Assembly: GCA_963924555.1 (NCBI GenBank)
Contig: OZ004586.1
Coordinates: forward strand, 1,984,001 to 2,048,000
DNA: 64,000 nucleotides
DNA from: Crambe crambe
Lineage: Eukaryota; Porifera; Demospongiae; Poecilosclerida; Crambeidae
Direction: 5' to 3'
The notes beneath the pieces were generated by a model. That model did not search any database, was not told where the DNA came from, and saw only the letters and a list, made by a program, of their open reading frames with translations. A program made the position numbers and the translations under genes. Positions 1 to 12,755 of this stretch are shown in pieces. Numbering within the stretch: position 1 is the stretch's first letter; every line of letters begins with the position of its first letter.

Positions 1-221
1 GTCTAGTCTTTATATATGATGATCCTTTCCGAATCTTGTCTGAAAAAGTGGTCAGGCTATGGCCTGACTGGCCTGACCGTTTCCTCTGGCCCTGGGCCTG
101 CTACTTGCTTAGCCATATCTATTTTTCTTGTGTTTCTGCTCTAAAGTAATCTAAGGCTATGGTCAAGAAGGAAATGACATGTTTGGCTTGCACTTTCAAG
201 GTCACACAAGTGCATGCTAGG

Positions 222-261
<40 letters not shown>

Positions 262-286
262 AGCCAAGCGTTCATAGCGACGTTGT

Positions 287-317
<31 letters not shown>

Positions 318-1514
318 TTTATATCACACCTGTGATCTTGCACTTTAAAGATATCTTTTGGAACACTTTGACTCTCATTTTCAAGGTCACACATTAGATA
401 ATTCAGTGCATACTAACTGAGATTTCTTTCACGAACACCCGTGACCTTGCATGTGTCACTTCAGAGTTTGAGTGCATGTAATAGCTAGCCTATAACGCAA
501 TTTTTGAGATGGTTCACCCCTTTGCCTATACTCATGCTGTCACTATAGTGCACATGAATATGTGCCATTTTGGACTTCTTGGATCCAATTTGTGCATTAT
601 GAAGCAAATGCTCAGCCTGCAAGTGAAGCCAACATGGATCCTCCAAATAACTTGCTCTTTCTTGCACCCTTCGAATCCCCATGGCCCAGTGTAGCCTGCA
701 ACCCCACCTATCTAAAAATCCTGGATCCAGCCCTGGCTGTGCAAAAATTTGAGATGCAAATTAAGATGGGTGCTTCTTAAGAAGTAAAAGAAACTCCCTA
801 AATCCGCCACTGCTTAGGGCGAGTCGACCAGGTCTAGCTACTCTACAGTAGCCAAACTAAATGGAACGAAATGATTCCCTATATTAACATAGACTCTGAG
901 TTGTGGCAACCTCTCTACCGTACCATTGGTCCCAGCTGCAAGACTCTGAATAAGGAGGTTAGCATGCCTGTAGCCAGTAAGGAATTAACCAGGCCTGTAG
1001 AACCAGGATTTTTTTAGAAAAGGGGTGGTTCAAGAGGATCAGATTATCTGTGTTATTTGCATGCTAGTACGTTGTCTTATGATCAATTCATCAAGTAGCT
1101 AATTAAAATCTGACTAAGCTATGTCAAAAGGGAGGGCTCAAGCCTGCTGAGCTGCCTTTCATGGCATGTAGGCTACATGCCTGTACATGCCCCTACACAC
1201 CTTGTACATGTTACACATGCAATGTAATAGTTTCTGGACTGGCCAGGGATTTTCCCACTACTGATGCGGGCAGGCAGAGAATTAGAATTAGAGTAACTAG
1301 TTACATGATCTCTTGTACTTGTACCTATTCAGGGATCAGGTGCATAGAAGTCACTTCCCACAACGAGCTGCTTTACTGTAGGCTACTACGCATGCGCATG
1401 TGCATACCGTGTTTCCCAATTTGTTGATGTCATTCTAAAACATGCGCGGGCGGCCGACCAGAAACAGGAAAACAAGTTGTAGCATCCTAATAACACACAT
1501 TAAGAATTGCATAC
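1..1514. other. Repeat-rich intron of receptor R1
   Basis: No coding exon is visible. By comparison with R2, whose matching interval is the intron at about 6260-8515, this is the long intron after the helix-3 exon of R1, and the remaining R1 exons should lie left of the window. It holds dispersed-repeat relics, such as the fragments around GGTCACACA, CAGGCCTGTAG and AAGTGGTCAGG that recur elsewhere in the window, and an inserted piece of rRNA. Confidence 0.6.
222..316 (+). pseudogene. Fragment of large-subunit (28S) rRNA
   Basis: About 95 bp match the highly conserved peptidyl-transferase region of eukaryotic LSU rRNA (domain V). Visible landmarks are GTTACCACAGGGATAACTGG, GCCAAGCGTTCATAGCGACG and TTGATCCTTCGATGTCGGC, in the correct order and spacing, with only a few differences from the general eukaryotic consensus known to me. 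It sits inside a receptor intron and is missing from the duplicate copy at about 7260-7300, where flanking sequence reads straight through. It is therefore a later insertion and not a functional rRNA gene. Confidence 0.93.
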
Positions 1515-4500
1515 TTTTTTCCTTTTCAAGCTTGGATTATTGAAGATGTAGTACACTCTACACATTTTTGCCAGGATGGTCCCATAGCACAGAGAGTAGC
1601 CAATTGCTGTCAGCCATGGGTTCAGCTATAAATGTGATCATAAAAACAGATTCAAGTGATTCCAATATTACAGAAATCTTACATACGTTGCAGAGTACAG
1701 AAATAGCAGTTTGATCAGCAGTTGGGATGATGAAAGTGTACATGCTGAAGTACATAACCATTGCACCCACTCCTATCAGGTTATTCAGTTTAGGACTTGT
1801 CAAGCGAATCAGTCTAATTATAGAACAATTAAGTGAGCTGATTATTTCAGCTATAGCTAGCTAATGATGCTCACTTTTTATCTCTGAAGTGTGTGTTCAG
1901 TACCACACATACAACAACAAAAATGATTCCACTGGTAGCCAAAATTGAGAAAATTACGGTTAGGGACATGTGGAGAGAAACAGTCCTCTCTGTCGGAACT
2001 CCATCATAAGGCACACCCTCTGGTTAAAAAAAAGTGGCTTGAATTAAGGGATTGTTTTCCTTGTGGAGGGAATTCATGACGTTAATGTTGACCTCTATGT
2101 TGTGTTACAGAGTAAAATCTGACCAGGATGCTCTTCTGGTCAGCTGGCTAACATTACAAGCATCGGTCCTTAAACTTAAATACGTTATAACTTGAAAAAA
2201 TAATGCATTCCTTTAAATTACATTATGTATGTACCTCTCCATAGCGTACTGACTGACTCGTTTTCACTCAGATACACAAAACTGAACTCTAGTCTGCTCT
2301 TTCGAGAGACAGTTGCTACAGGAATCACACGAAGCACATCACCTTCTATGATTGCAGTATATGCATGGATGGTGATAATAATAATTGAGTTAATAATAAT
2401 AATTGAATACCTACGTAACTAAAGTTTTTCAAAATAAATTATGGATAGCAAAAATTCATGCTGCAAGTTATTGGCCAATGATGAACTTATGGGTTCATAA
2501 CCTCACCTCCTACCCTATACTGTAGTATTTCAATAGTGTCAAGCTTTCTACTTCCATTGGCATTAAATGATATATTTCCCTGCATAAATAAAAAGAGAAG
2601 AGCCATTCGATTGAACTATCGTTCTTTCAATAAGTATCGAATATTTGAATGGAGCGTAAATTCACTCTATAGGTATTATTCTGAATTTATTAAAACGCTA
2701 TTGCATTCAGTATATGGCATACAAACTTTTAAATTTTATTTACTATGATTCCATTGAAGTTAGTTTCTGATAAGTGAGTGTAGATGTTCTCCAGTAAGAC
2801 ATTGTTATCGTACTTAAAGTGCTGAAATCCAAAGTTACCAGTACTTCTTCCATCACGGTAGGGACGCAGCCTTTCTTGAAAATCTGGGCTGTTCTTGAGA
2901 TCTGAGAAATACAAATTTATCATGTGTAAAACTCAAAGGCAAATCTCCACCCCTCAAATTAATTTTGTGGTTCCATTCCCCCTCCCCCTTGCAGATCTCC
3001 CAACTAAAGACCTGTTAGTGTTTCATTGAGTGCTTTTGCTAGTGTCCAAACCCCATCATAACAGAGAAAGAAATAAACGTTTGGAGGTGAAGTGTAGAGG
3101 TATTCCTTATAGGCTGATTGGACTTCATCTCCAGTCTATGAAAACAATACAAGGGATGGTAGCTACCAATCATGGCTATACAAAGATTTTCCTTACATAT
3201 CCATTGTCAGCTACAGCTGAATAATTTTGGACCATAACAGTTGATGTCGCTAGAGTGAAGGGTAATAGGGACTTCCTCTGTGAAACAGAGCAGTTATATT
3301 TCCTCAGTAAGTCGGCTTGCTCCTCTTCATTTCCTTCCCACCATTGATTTTCGTACCAACCATTCACGAAAAATAAGTTTCGAGGATAGCGAAATCGTCT
3401 GTTCACACTATGAGCCTTCAAAAAGATGATACTAAAATTATGTAGCATGTATTTACATGCACGTTCACTATGCTAATTATATTACCATGCACAAAGCTTC
3501 TCTTGCATATCCAGCATACATACTGAGAATAAAAATACGATCTTCTGTATCCTACAAGAAACATTGTAATAGTGAAGATCTTCTATAGCTCAGATTTTTC
3601 GAACTTGAAATGGATTGAAAGTGATTCCTATGTCTGTCTCAAATCTCATCTCAGTGAATGTGACATTTGTTGCAGTGAGAAGTTCACCCAATCTAAACAT
3701 TGGCTGGTACCAATGATAATAATTGAGGTAAGAAGCTATAATGCGTAATTGTATTTATTAAACTTACCAATGTGAACAATCTTTCATTTTGTACTATCAT
3801 TGATATTTTTCTCCACTGAAAAGTTTGAATGACACCAAAAAATCCATAAGCAATTCGTGTTTCATCTATTTCTAATTGAAAGTGCCTGGGGAAACGCTTT
3901 CTGTTGGTCAACTCAGGTGAGGAAGACACGCAAGATAGCTGAAATTTTTGTGCAGCTATTAACTACCTATTATTGCTGGTAAACTGTTACTGTAGTTAAT
4001 ATTACCTGTATAAGATTGTAGTAATGAGATATTTCAGCAGTGGGTTCCGTGGCAAGAGAACATCCCGAACCTATGACTGCTATCTTGGTAGGGGGTTTGA
4101 TCATCTCTGTGTGAAGTGCATCCAAGGCTGTAGTTCTATCACACTAACAGATGAAATATGCTAATCATAGCTGTAGCTTAATCAAGTCAAAACTGCTAGT
4201 CTCTTAATTAACATCTTGTACCTGAGAGTCCTTGAGAGTGTAATGCAGAGTATAACCAGGCAGCATGTTAGGATCAGAGTTAATCTGGTCCAAAGCAACC
4301 TCCACTGCGGGAATGACTCCACTGCTATTGTAGACTCTTCCAAAGGACATAATGAGGGCAATATAGAGAGGGCAGGTCCTGTTCAGGGCTGGATCAGGGG
4401 AGCAGCTCTCCTGGTCAATGCTGATGTTGACAGGAGGGTAGATACGCTTGTAAGGATCCTGGTATAGTGAATAGGTCATTGATAGTGCACTAACTATCGA

Positions 4501-4587
4501 AGTTAAGGAGATTAAGAGCTGAGCATTCGCTGCCATGACTAGTACAGCTCGCGCAATAATACGTCTGGCAGTCTCGAGCATGCGCAT
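1515..4587 (-). CDS. GABA-B-like class C GPCR, copy R1 (3' end off window)
   Basis: Exons on the minus strand, in order: 4222-4587 (signal peptide and start of ligand domain), 4006-4143, 3768-3938, about 3610-3705, 3486-3551, 3197-3415, 3012-3135, 2744-2901, 2507-2579, 2235-2345, about 1880-2022 (helix 1), about 1690-1817 (helix 2) and 1515-1627 (helix 3). The Venus-flytrap part keeps GABA-B-type signatures: GCS followed by SSSPELTNRKRFP, a GWY motif and a CYDGVW motif. The membrane part has SPKLNNLIGVG, matching the QPNLNNLTAVG of vertebrate GABA-B receptors. The protein should be a plasma-membrane metabotropic receptor; its ligand is unknown. No frame break was seen in the exons present. 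The helix 4-7 and coiled-coil exons must lie beyond the left edge. Confidence 0.85.
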
Positions 4588-4703
4588 ATATGATGTACTT
4601 AAGGGGCCCGGGCGCGGCGGGCGTGGTTACAAGCGCGTATATGTTCATGCATGCGTTTGCTCGTACTCAGTCAGCTCATCAGATCACGTTTTTTTTTTGT
4701 TTT

Positions 4704-5092
4704 TTGTTGTTGTCCTATTGCTTTCAGCCTCTTATAACGGCTGTATTAGAGAATACAAGTCCCCACAGAGCCAGCATGGAATTGATACAGAAGTGATGAT
4801 TCCAAGGTGAGTGTAGATCTTAAACTAAAGTAGCTGATCTATGATATTGCAATTGTAATCACACAATATAAGACAGGTAATTTTATCAAGCTGAATCCTC
4901 AAATAGCAATAAACCTTGGGCACTTATAATAGTCTCAGGCATCTTCCTTTCAAGGAGAAACAGTATGTCCTCCAGGATTCATCGGAAACAATCAAACATG
5001 CATATGCTCAGTCAATATAAACTATGAGTATCTTGGAATTACAAGCTGTACTTTAACCACTGGGCGAGCCATGAGAAGTAGAGGGTACTGCG
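4704..5092 (+). pseudogene. Truncated 5' copy of the multi-pass membrane gene
   Basis: This is a duplicate of the first exon and part of the second exon of the gene at 11757-16060. Exon 1 reads LLLSASYNGCIREYKS, but the ATG of the other copy is lost in a T-rich run and an internal stretch is deleted, which throws the end out of frame before the GTGAGT donor near 4806. Exon 2 begins after CTCAG near 4944 and reads ETVCPPGF, CICSVN and YEYLGITSC before similarity ends at the duplication border. The eight-helix region is absent, so this is a dead fragment made by the segmental duplication. It lies between R1 and the last exon of R2. Confidence 0.8.
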
Positions 5093-5289
5093 ATATCACC
5101 AGGAAATCTTGACGCACGCATTGATGCTAAAATTATGAAATGCTCAAATGCTAAAGAAACTTGAATTGTACTATACTGTAGCTAGTTAGCAGTTTAAGCT
5201 TAAACACAAACTGAAAGTGGATGATACTACAATAAATGTCTATAATAGGCTAGTTAAACTAGACTCTGAATGTATGCATGCACACTGTG

Positions 5290-8200
5290 TCACTCCATTC
5301 TTGTATTCATGACTATTTCAGACTGATCACTGCGAGGTCCTTCTCTCTGTGAAAGCTCCTGATAAGATAAGTATATAGTCATAAAATATCATACCTACCA
5401 GTTAGCTAGCTATACCTGAAGTTTATTCTCCAAAAGTGTTATCTTATTTCTTAGGTCAATCATTGCATTAGGTTCTTCAGACAAGCATTCTCTGCTTTTG
5501 GTATTAAATTGGATATCCATCTGTACACTGCTTTTAAAAACTCCACCATCAGGATCACGATAAATTCCAATCATCTATGAGAATTAATAAAGGGTTATTT
5601 TTTTTTTTGTTTTTTGTTTTTTTTTTAATTACTATAGCTTACTGGTGGGATGAAGACAAGTGCTAGAATCACAGTAGTTCCTATAAAGATGCAGAGACAA
5701 AATACAGAGGCATACACATGGATGAATTCTGTCAGTGTGTAAGTGGAAACAATGATCACTGTCGTCACAATGCTGGTCACATATATTGCAGAAATAACAT
5801 AAACTGCATCATTTAGTCCTTTGATGTGAACTTTACGGATTGAGACTGCTAGAACCAATGCAACGATTTGCAGCAAGGCTTTGTATCCATAGAGAATGCC
5901 CAGAGTGATGTAGCGTTCTCTGGAGTGGCAGATGTAAATGAAGTAACGGATGACCTCTTCTCTGGCCTATAGAGTGTGAAGAGTTTACTTAATGGCAGGA
6001 CTCCTCAAAATAAGAAGGAAATAAGGACACTTTTTAGCTAGCTATCCTTTTTTCCTTTTCGTAAAGTGTCTGCACTAGCTATAGCCATGACAAGCAACAA
6101 AATTACCCCAATTCTCTCTTCCATGTTTTCTTTGCTTGGAACTTTATTAGCAGACAAGCTCCCTCTGGTTCCTTGATGAACAGTGTAGATGAATAATATT
6201 AGGACGTCAATGAAGATGAGGAAAAGTACAAACAGTGCTAGAATCTTATCTTTTGCATCCTGGAAATCAAGCAAAATAATTTAGCTAGCTAGTAGACCTA
6301 TGAAACCTCCTAATGTGGGACTCAGTCTCTGAAATGCATGCAGCCAGACTCTCTACAGTACATGTGGGGGAGGTTGGCAGGCCTGTAGCCAGCAGGTGGC
6401 TCGATGGGCTTGAGCCCCCCTCCCTTTGATGGAAATAATTATAGCTTATAGTCACTTGTAGCTATTAGTTTGCTGAATTAATTTTAGTTCTCACACATTG
6501 AAAATATCTTAGCTGAGTAGCTAACACAATAATAATACTATATATAATTCTTCATGAGTCATCCCTTTCCTAAAATCCTGGCTACAGGCCTGGTTGGTCT
6601 AATTAATCTGTACTATTGGTTATTGTGGTTATCATTATGATGACCATAGTCATTTAGTACTAGCTACAGCTTGGCTCTCTATGTCCTCCTTAGCACTGGT
6701 GGATCCAGGATTTTCTAAAGGGTACTTCTGATTAGTGGGTGTCCCACTACCACTCCCACAACCACACCCATTTTTATATTTTCATTGCTAATACTATCAG
6801 GACTGCATCCAGGGGTGGTTGGAGCCCCTCCCCCCTTTGTTCCCAAGCTAAACCTGTAGATAAAATGATACATTATAGCTAATGCAATTTGACCATGCCT
6901 ACTTCAGGGCCGGAGGAAAGTTAGAGTGGTCAGGCCATAATCCGTGTGGGGAAATTTTTCAAAAGCCATTCCCACTTTTAATTAGAAATACTGGGATGTG
7001 GCATGTAAACAGCCTGACTTCTTCAATTTCAGGGGTTCCTTTGAACCCCCTCAAACTTGTCTAGTCTTTGTATATGATGATCCTTTCCGAATCTTGCCTG
7101 AAAAAGTGGTCAGGCTATGGCTTGACTGGCCTGACTGTTTCCTCTGGCCCTGGGCCTGCTACTTGCTTAGCCGTATCTATTTTTCTTGTGTTTCTGCTCT
7201 AAAGTAATCTAAGGCTATGTATGGTCAGGAAGGAAATGACATGTTTGGCTTGCACTTTCAAGGTCACACAAGTGCATACTAACTGAGACTTCTTTATATC
7301 ACACCTGTGATCTTGATATCTTTTGGAGCACTTTGGCTTTCATTTTCAAGGTCACACATTAGATAACTCAGTGCATACTAACTGTGATTTCCTTCATGAA
7401 CACCTGTGACCTTGCATGTGTCACTTCAGAGTTTGAGTGCATGTAATAGCTAGCCTATAACACAATTTTTGAGATGGTTCACCCCTTTGCCTATACTCAT
7501 GCTGTCACTATAGTGCACATGAATATGTGCCATTTAGGGAAAAATTTGGACTTCTTGGATCCAATTTGTGCATTATGAAGCAAATGCTCAGCCTGCAAGT
7601 GAAGCCAACATGGATCCTCCAAATAACTTGCTCTTTTTTGCACCCTTCGAATCCCCATGGCCCAGTGTAGCCTGCAACCCCACCTACGTATCTAAAAATC
7701 CTGGATCCGGCCCTGGCTGTGCAAAAATTTGAGATGCAAATTAAGATGGGTGCTTCTTAAGAAGTAAAAGAAACTCCCTAAATCCACCACTGCTTAGGGT
7801 GAGTCGACCATGTCTAGCTACTCTACAGTGGCCAAACTAAATAGTATGAAATGATTCCCTATATTTATAATACTAACATAGACTCTGAGTAGTGGCAACC
7901 TCTCTACCGTACCATTGGTCCCAGCTGCAAGACTCTGAATAAGGAGGTTAGCATGCTTGTAGCCAGTAAGTAACCAGGCCTGTAGAGCCAGGATTTTTTT
8001 AGAAAAGGGGTGGTTCAAGAGGATCAGATTATCTGTGTTATTTGCATGCTAGCTAATACGTTGTCTTATGATCAATTCATCAAGTAGCTAATTAAAATCT
8101 GACTAAGCTATGTCAAAAGGGAGGGCAAGCCTGCTGAGCTGGCATGTAGGATACATGCCTGTACATGTTTCTACATGCCTGTACATGTCCCTACACACCT

Positions 8201-11200
8201 TGTACATATTACACATGCAATGTAATAGTTTCTGGACTGGCCAGGGATTTTCCCACTACTGATGCGGGCAGGCAGAGAATTAGAATTAGAGCAACTAGCT
8301 AGTTACATGATCTCTTGTACTTGTACCTATTCAGGGATCAGGTGCATAGAAGTCACTTCCCACAACGAGCTGCTTTACTGTAGGCTACTATGCATGCGCG
8401 TGCGCATACCCTGTTTCCCAATTTGTTGATGTCATTCTAAAACATGCACGGGCGGTCGACCAGAAGCAGGAAAACAAGTTGTAGTGTCCAAATAACACAC
8501 ATTAATTGCATACTTTTTTCCTTTTCAACGGATTATTGAAGATGTAGTATACTCTACACATTTTTGCCAGGATGGTCCCATAGCACAGAGAGTAGCCAAT
8601 TGCTGTCAGCCATGGATTCAGCTAAATGTGATCATAAAAACAGATTGAAGTGATTCCAATATTACAGTAATCTTACATACATTACAGAGTACAGAAATAG
8701 CAGTTTGATCAGCAGTTGGGACGATGAAAGTGTACACGTTGAAGTATAAAATCATTGCACCCACTCCTATCAGGTTATTCAGTTTAGGACTTGTCAAGCG
8801 AATCAGTCTATATTTAGAACAATTAAGTGAGCTGATTATTTCAGCTATAGCTAGCTAATGATGCTCACTTTTTATCTCTGAAGTGTGTGTTCAGTACCAT
8901 ACATACAACGGCAAAAATGATTCCACTGGTAGCCAAAATTGAGAAAATAATGGTAAGGAATACGTGAAGAGAAACAGTCTTCTCTGTTGGAACTCCATCA
9001 TAAGGCACACCCTCTGGGGGAAAAAAAGTGGCTTAAATTCAGGGATTGTTTCCTTGTGGAGGGATTTTATGATGCTAATGTTGACCTCTGTATAAATCCC
9101 TGATACTCTATGTGGTGTTACAGAGTAAAATCTGACCAGGATGCTCTTCTGATTAGCTGGCTATTATTACATAGCATAATTGTGTATGTACCTCTCCATA
9201 GCGTACTGACTGACTCATTTTCACTCAGATACACGAAACTGAACTCAAGTCTGCTCTTTCGAGAGACAGTGGCTACAGGAACCACACGAAGCACATCACC
9301 TTCTATGATTGCAGTATATGCACAGATGGTGATAATAATAATTGAGTTAATAATAATAATTGAGTGTCTAACTAAAAATAAATTATTAATTGTGGATAGT
9401 AGCTAGTTTAGCGATTTTAGAATCACAGTCATATATTGGCCAATGTAAAATTTATGCCTCACCTCCTACCCTATACTGTAGTATTTACGTAGTGTCAAGC
9501 TCTCTACTTCCATTGGCATTAAATGATATATTTCCCTGCATAAATAAAAAGATCATCACACAGAAGAACCACTCGATTGGACTATCATTCTTGGGATTGT
9601 TATTAATCAGTATGGAATATTCTAACAGAGCATAAATTCACTGTTATAGCTATTATGATGATAACTGAATTTATTAAAAAGTTATTGCATTCAGTATATG
9701 GCATACAAACTTTTAAATTTTATTTACTATAATTCCATTAAAGTTAGTCTCTGATAAGTGAGTGTAGATATTCTCCAGTAAGACATTGTTATCGTACTTA
9801 AAGTGCTGAAGTCCAAAGTTACCAGTACTTCTTCCATCACGGTAGGTACGCAGCCTTTCTTGAAAATCTGGGCTGTTCATGAGATCTGAGAAACACTAGT
9901 GTAATTCTCTATTCTTATATATAAACAGGGCAGGGCCGAATTCATCATGTGTAAAACTTCACCCCTCAAATTTGTGGAATTAATTTCCCTTCCCCCCCTC
10001 TCTCTCTCTTTCTCTCTCTCCCCCCCCCCCCCCCCCCCCCATTTGTAGATCTTCTAACTAAAGACCTGTTAGTGTTTCATTGAGTGCTCTTGCTAGTGTC
10101 CAAACCCCATCATAACAGAGAAAGAAATAAATTTTTGGAAGTGAAGTGTAGAGGTATTCTTCATAGGCTGATTGGACTTCATCTCCAGTCTATGAAAACA
10201 ATACAAGGGGTGATAGCTACCAGTCATAACTACAAAGATTTTCCTTACATATCCATTGTCAGCTACAGCTGAATAATCTTGGACCATAACAGTTGATGTC
10301 GCTAGAGTGAAGGGTAACAGGGACTTCCTCTGTGAAACAGAGCAGTTATATTTCCTCAGTAAGTCAGCTTGCTCCTCTTCATTTCCTTCCCACCATTGAT
10401 TTTCATACCAACCATTCATAAAAAATAAGTTTCGAGGATAGTGAAATCGTCTGTTCACACTATGAGCCTTCAAAAAGATGATACAAAAAATTAATTATGT
10501 AGCATGTAATTATTGGGAAGATCACTATATGCTAATTATATTACTATGCACAACGCTTCTCTTGCATGTCCAGCATACATACTGAGAATAAAAATACGAT
10601 CTTCTGTATCCTACAAGAAACATTGAAGATCTTAACAATAAAATTGCTAACTATAGATCAGATTTTTCGAACTTGAAATGGATTGGAAGTGATTCCTATG
10701 TCTGTCTCGAACCTCATCTCAGTAAATGTGACATTTGTTGCAGTGAGAAGTTCACCTAATCTAAACATTGGCTGGAACGAATAATAATAATTGACAGAGG
10801 TAAGTAGCTAATAGCATATAAAATTATTATTATTAAACTTACCAATGTGAACAATCTTTCATTTGTACTATTATTGATATTTTTCTCCACTGAAAAGTTT
10901 GAATGGCACCAAAAAATCCATAAGCAATTCGTGTTTCATCTATTTCTAATTGAAAGTGCCTGGGGAAACGCTTTCTGTTGGTCAACTCAGGTGAGGAAGA
11001 CACGCAAGATAGCTGAATTTTTGTGCAGCTATTAATTTCCTATTATTGCTCGTAAACTGTTAGCTACTGTAGTTAATATTACCTGTGTAAGATTGTAGTA
11101 ATGAGATATTTCAGCAGTGGGTTCCGTGGCAAGAGAACATCCCGAACCTATGACTGCTATCTTGGTGGGGGGTTGGATCATCTCTGTGTGAAGTGCATCC

Positions 11201-11664
11201 AAGGCTGTAGTTCTATCACACTAACAGATGAAATATGCTAATCATAGCTGTAGCTTAATCAAGTCAAAACTGCTAGTCTCTTAATTAATATCTTGTACCT
11301 GAGAGTCCTTGAGAGTGTAGTGCAGAGTATAACCAGGCAGCATGTTAGGATCAGAGTTAATCTGGTCCAAAGCAACCTCCATTGCGGAAATGGCTCCACT
11401 GCTATTGTAGGCTCCTCCAAAGGACATGATGAGAGCAATGTAGAGAGGGCAGGTCCTGTTCAGGGCTGGATCAGGGGAGCAGCTCTCCTGGTCAATGCTG
11501 ATGTTGACAGGAGGGTAGATGCGCTTGTAAGGACCCTGGTATGGTGAATAGGTCATTGATAGTGCACTAACTATCGAAGTTAAGGAGATAAAGAGCTGAG
11601 CATTCGCCGCCATGACTAGTACAGCTCGCGCAATAATACGTCTGGCAGTCTCGAGCATGCGCAT
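5290..11664 (-). CDS. GABA-B-like class C GPCR, copy R2 (frameshift in exon 3)
   Basis: Complete exon set on the minus strand: 11299-11664 (signal peptide, YPPVNISIDQESCSPDPALN), 11083-11220, 10843-11012, about 10660-10772, 10563-10628, 10254-10472, about 10068-10193, 9728-9890, about 9463-9535, 9190-9305, 8874-9020, 8690-8815 and 8520-8625. After a 2.2-kb repeat-filled intron come 6108-6259 (helix 4), 5643-5967 (helices 5-7, with TLGILYGYKALLQI), 5416-5575 and 5290-5357 (coiled coil LLENKLQ, tail ending NTRME, stop). The family acts as plasma-membrane receptors that signal through G proteins and dimerise by the coiled coil. Exon 3 has one T fewer on the plus strand than R1, R4 and R5 (CATTTGTAC against CATTTTGTAC near 10860), which breaks the frame in the ligand domain. 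The locus is therefore either a young pseudogene or carries a homopolymer assembly error. Confidence 0.8.
6378..6592 (+). mobile_element. Small inverted-repeat element (CAGGCCTGTAGCCAG ends)
   Basis: A 215-bp element with inverted ends (CAGGCCTGTAGCCAG at left, CTGGCTACAGGCCTG at right) and an AT-rich interior. A second copy lies in the opposite orientation at 25739-25949, and partial copies occur near 960-1030 and 35085-35240. It has no coding capacity. It sits in the long R2 intron. Confidence 0.75.
6593..8519. other. Repeat-filled intron of R2
   Basis: This is the intron between the helix-3 exon (from 8520) and the helix-4 exon (to about 6259) of R2. From 7059 rightwards it is the duplicate of 1-1514, without the rRNA insert. 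Short open frames here have no coding character. The content is degraded dispersed repeats. Confidence 0.6.
9990..10040. repeat. Pyrimidine-rich simple repeat
   Basis: CT-repeat followed by a run of about 20 C, in the R2 intron between exons 7 and 8. It is not present at the equivalent place in R1 (near 2960-3000), so it expanded after the duplication. Confidence 0.85.
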
Positions 11665-11756
11665 ATATGATGTACATAAGGGGCGTGGTTACAAGCATGT
11701 ATATAATAATTATACGTTCACGCATGCGTTCGCTCGTACTCGGTCAGATCACAGAA
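11665..11756. promoter_or_regulatory. Short divergent promoter region
   Basis: Only 92 bp separate the R2 start codon (minus) from the membrane-protein start codon (plus). The interval is AT-rich with a TATATAATAATTAT stretch and CGCATGCG words. A similar head-to-head spacer lies beside R1 at about 4588-4703. That both genes share control elements is an inference from spacing alone. Confidence 0.4.
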
Positions 11757-12301
11757 ATGCTAAAACTGTTTTTTGTTGTCCTATTGCTTTCAGCCTCTTA
11801 TAGCGGCTGTATTAAAGAATACAAGTCAGTGAGAGTAGTCTGCAATAATCTTTGCCCTCTTTGTACAAATGAAACACAGAGCCAGCATGGAATTGATACA
11901 GAGGACATCTCCTTTGATGATTCCAAGGTGAGTGTAGATCTTAAACTAGTCTATCCATACTACTTATATCACACAATATAAGACAAGTAATTTTATCAAG
12001 CTGAATCCTCAAATATATAAACCTCGGCCATTTATATATTCTCAGGCATCTTCCTTTCAAGAAGAAACGGCACCTAGGGTATGGTATAGGGAACAGTGTG
12101 TTGAATTAAATTTCCCATAACCATGTTATGATGGTTATGATGGTTATGATTTCATTGGAGAATTATACACTGTGTTAGCTATTACATATCTTTCACAAGG
12201 ATGGATGAATAATTTCATTGAAGAAAGCTATTCCATATCTTGCACATACTGGCTATTATTTTATACGGTTATAATTGTACACTATGGTGATGGTTATGAA
12301 A

Positions 12302-12755
12302 AATGGTACATCATGGTTATGGTGGTTATAATTGGTTATACATGGTTATTGCTGGTTATGCATGGTTATTCATGGTTATACATGGTTATTGCTGGTTATC
12401 CATGGTTATTGCTGGTTATGCATGGTTATTTATGGTTATTCATGGTTATTTATGGTTATTCATGGTTATTGCTGGTTATGCATGGTTATTCATGGTTATC
12501 CATGGTTATTGCTGGTTATCCATGGTTATTGCTGGTTATGCATGGTTATTTATGGTTATTCATGGTTATTTATGGTTATTCCTGGTTATCCATGGTTATC
12601 CATGGTTATTCATGGTTATCCATGGTTATCCATGGTTATTCGCTGGTTATCCATGGGTATTGCTGGTTATGCATGGTTATATATGGTTATGCATGGTTAT
12701 TCATGGTTATCCATGGTTATTCATGGTTATTGCTGGTTATTGCTGGATATTCATG
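12302..12755 (+). repeat. Left arm: 10-bp tandem array (CATGGTTATT type)
   Basis: About 45 units of a 10-bp motif, mainly CATGGTTATT, CCATGGTTAT, GCTGGTTATG and TATGGTTATT. Because the unit is 10 bp and lacks stops, all three forward frames stay open and produce spurious proteins of HGYSWL and HGYCWL repeats. Degenerate units extend left to about 12115. This is the left arm of the foldback-like element. Confidence 0.95.

Larger units (their letters stand above)
1..5092 (+). repeat. Segmental duplication, left copy
   Basis: This block matches 7059-14575 in direct orientation with an offset of about 7.06-7.08 kb once a transposon in the right copy is discounted. It covers receptor R1, its downstream repeat-rich intron and the 5' end of the neighbouring plus-strand membrane-protein gene. 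The match stops at about 5092, where the right copy continues into the membrane-protein exon (GGTACTGGATCGG) and this copy diverges (GGTACTGCGATATC). The left edge is the window edge, so the full unit may be longer. Confidence 0.9.
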
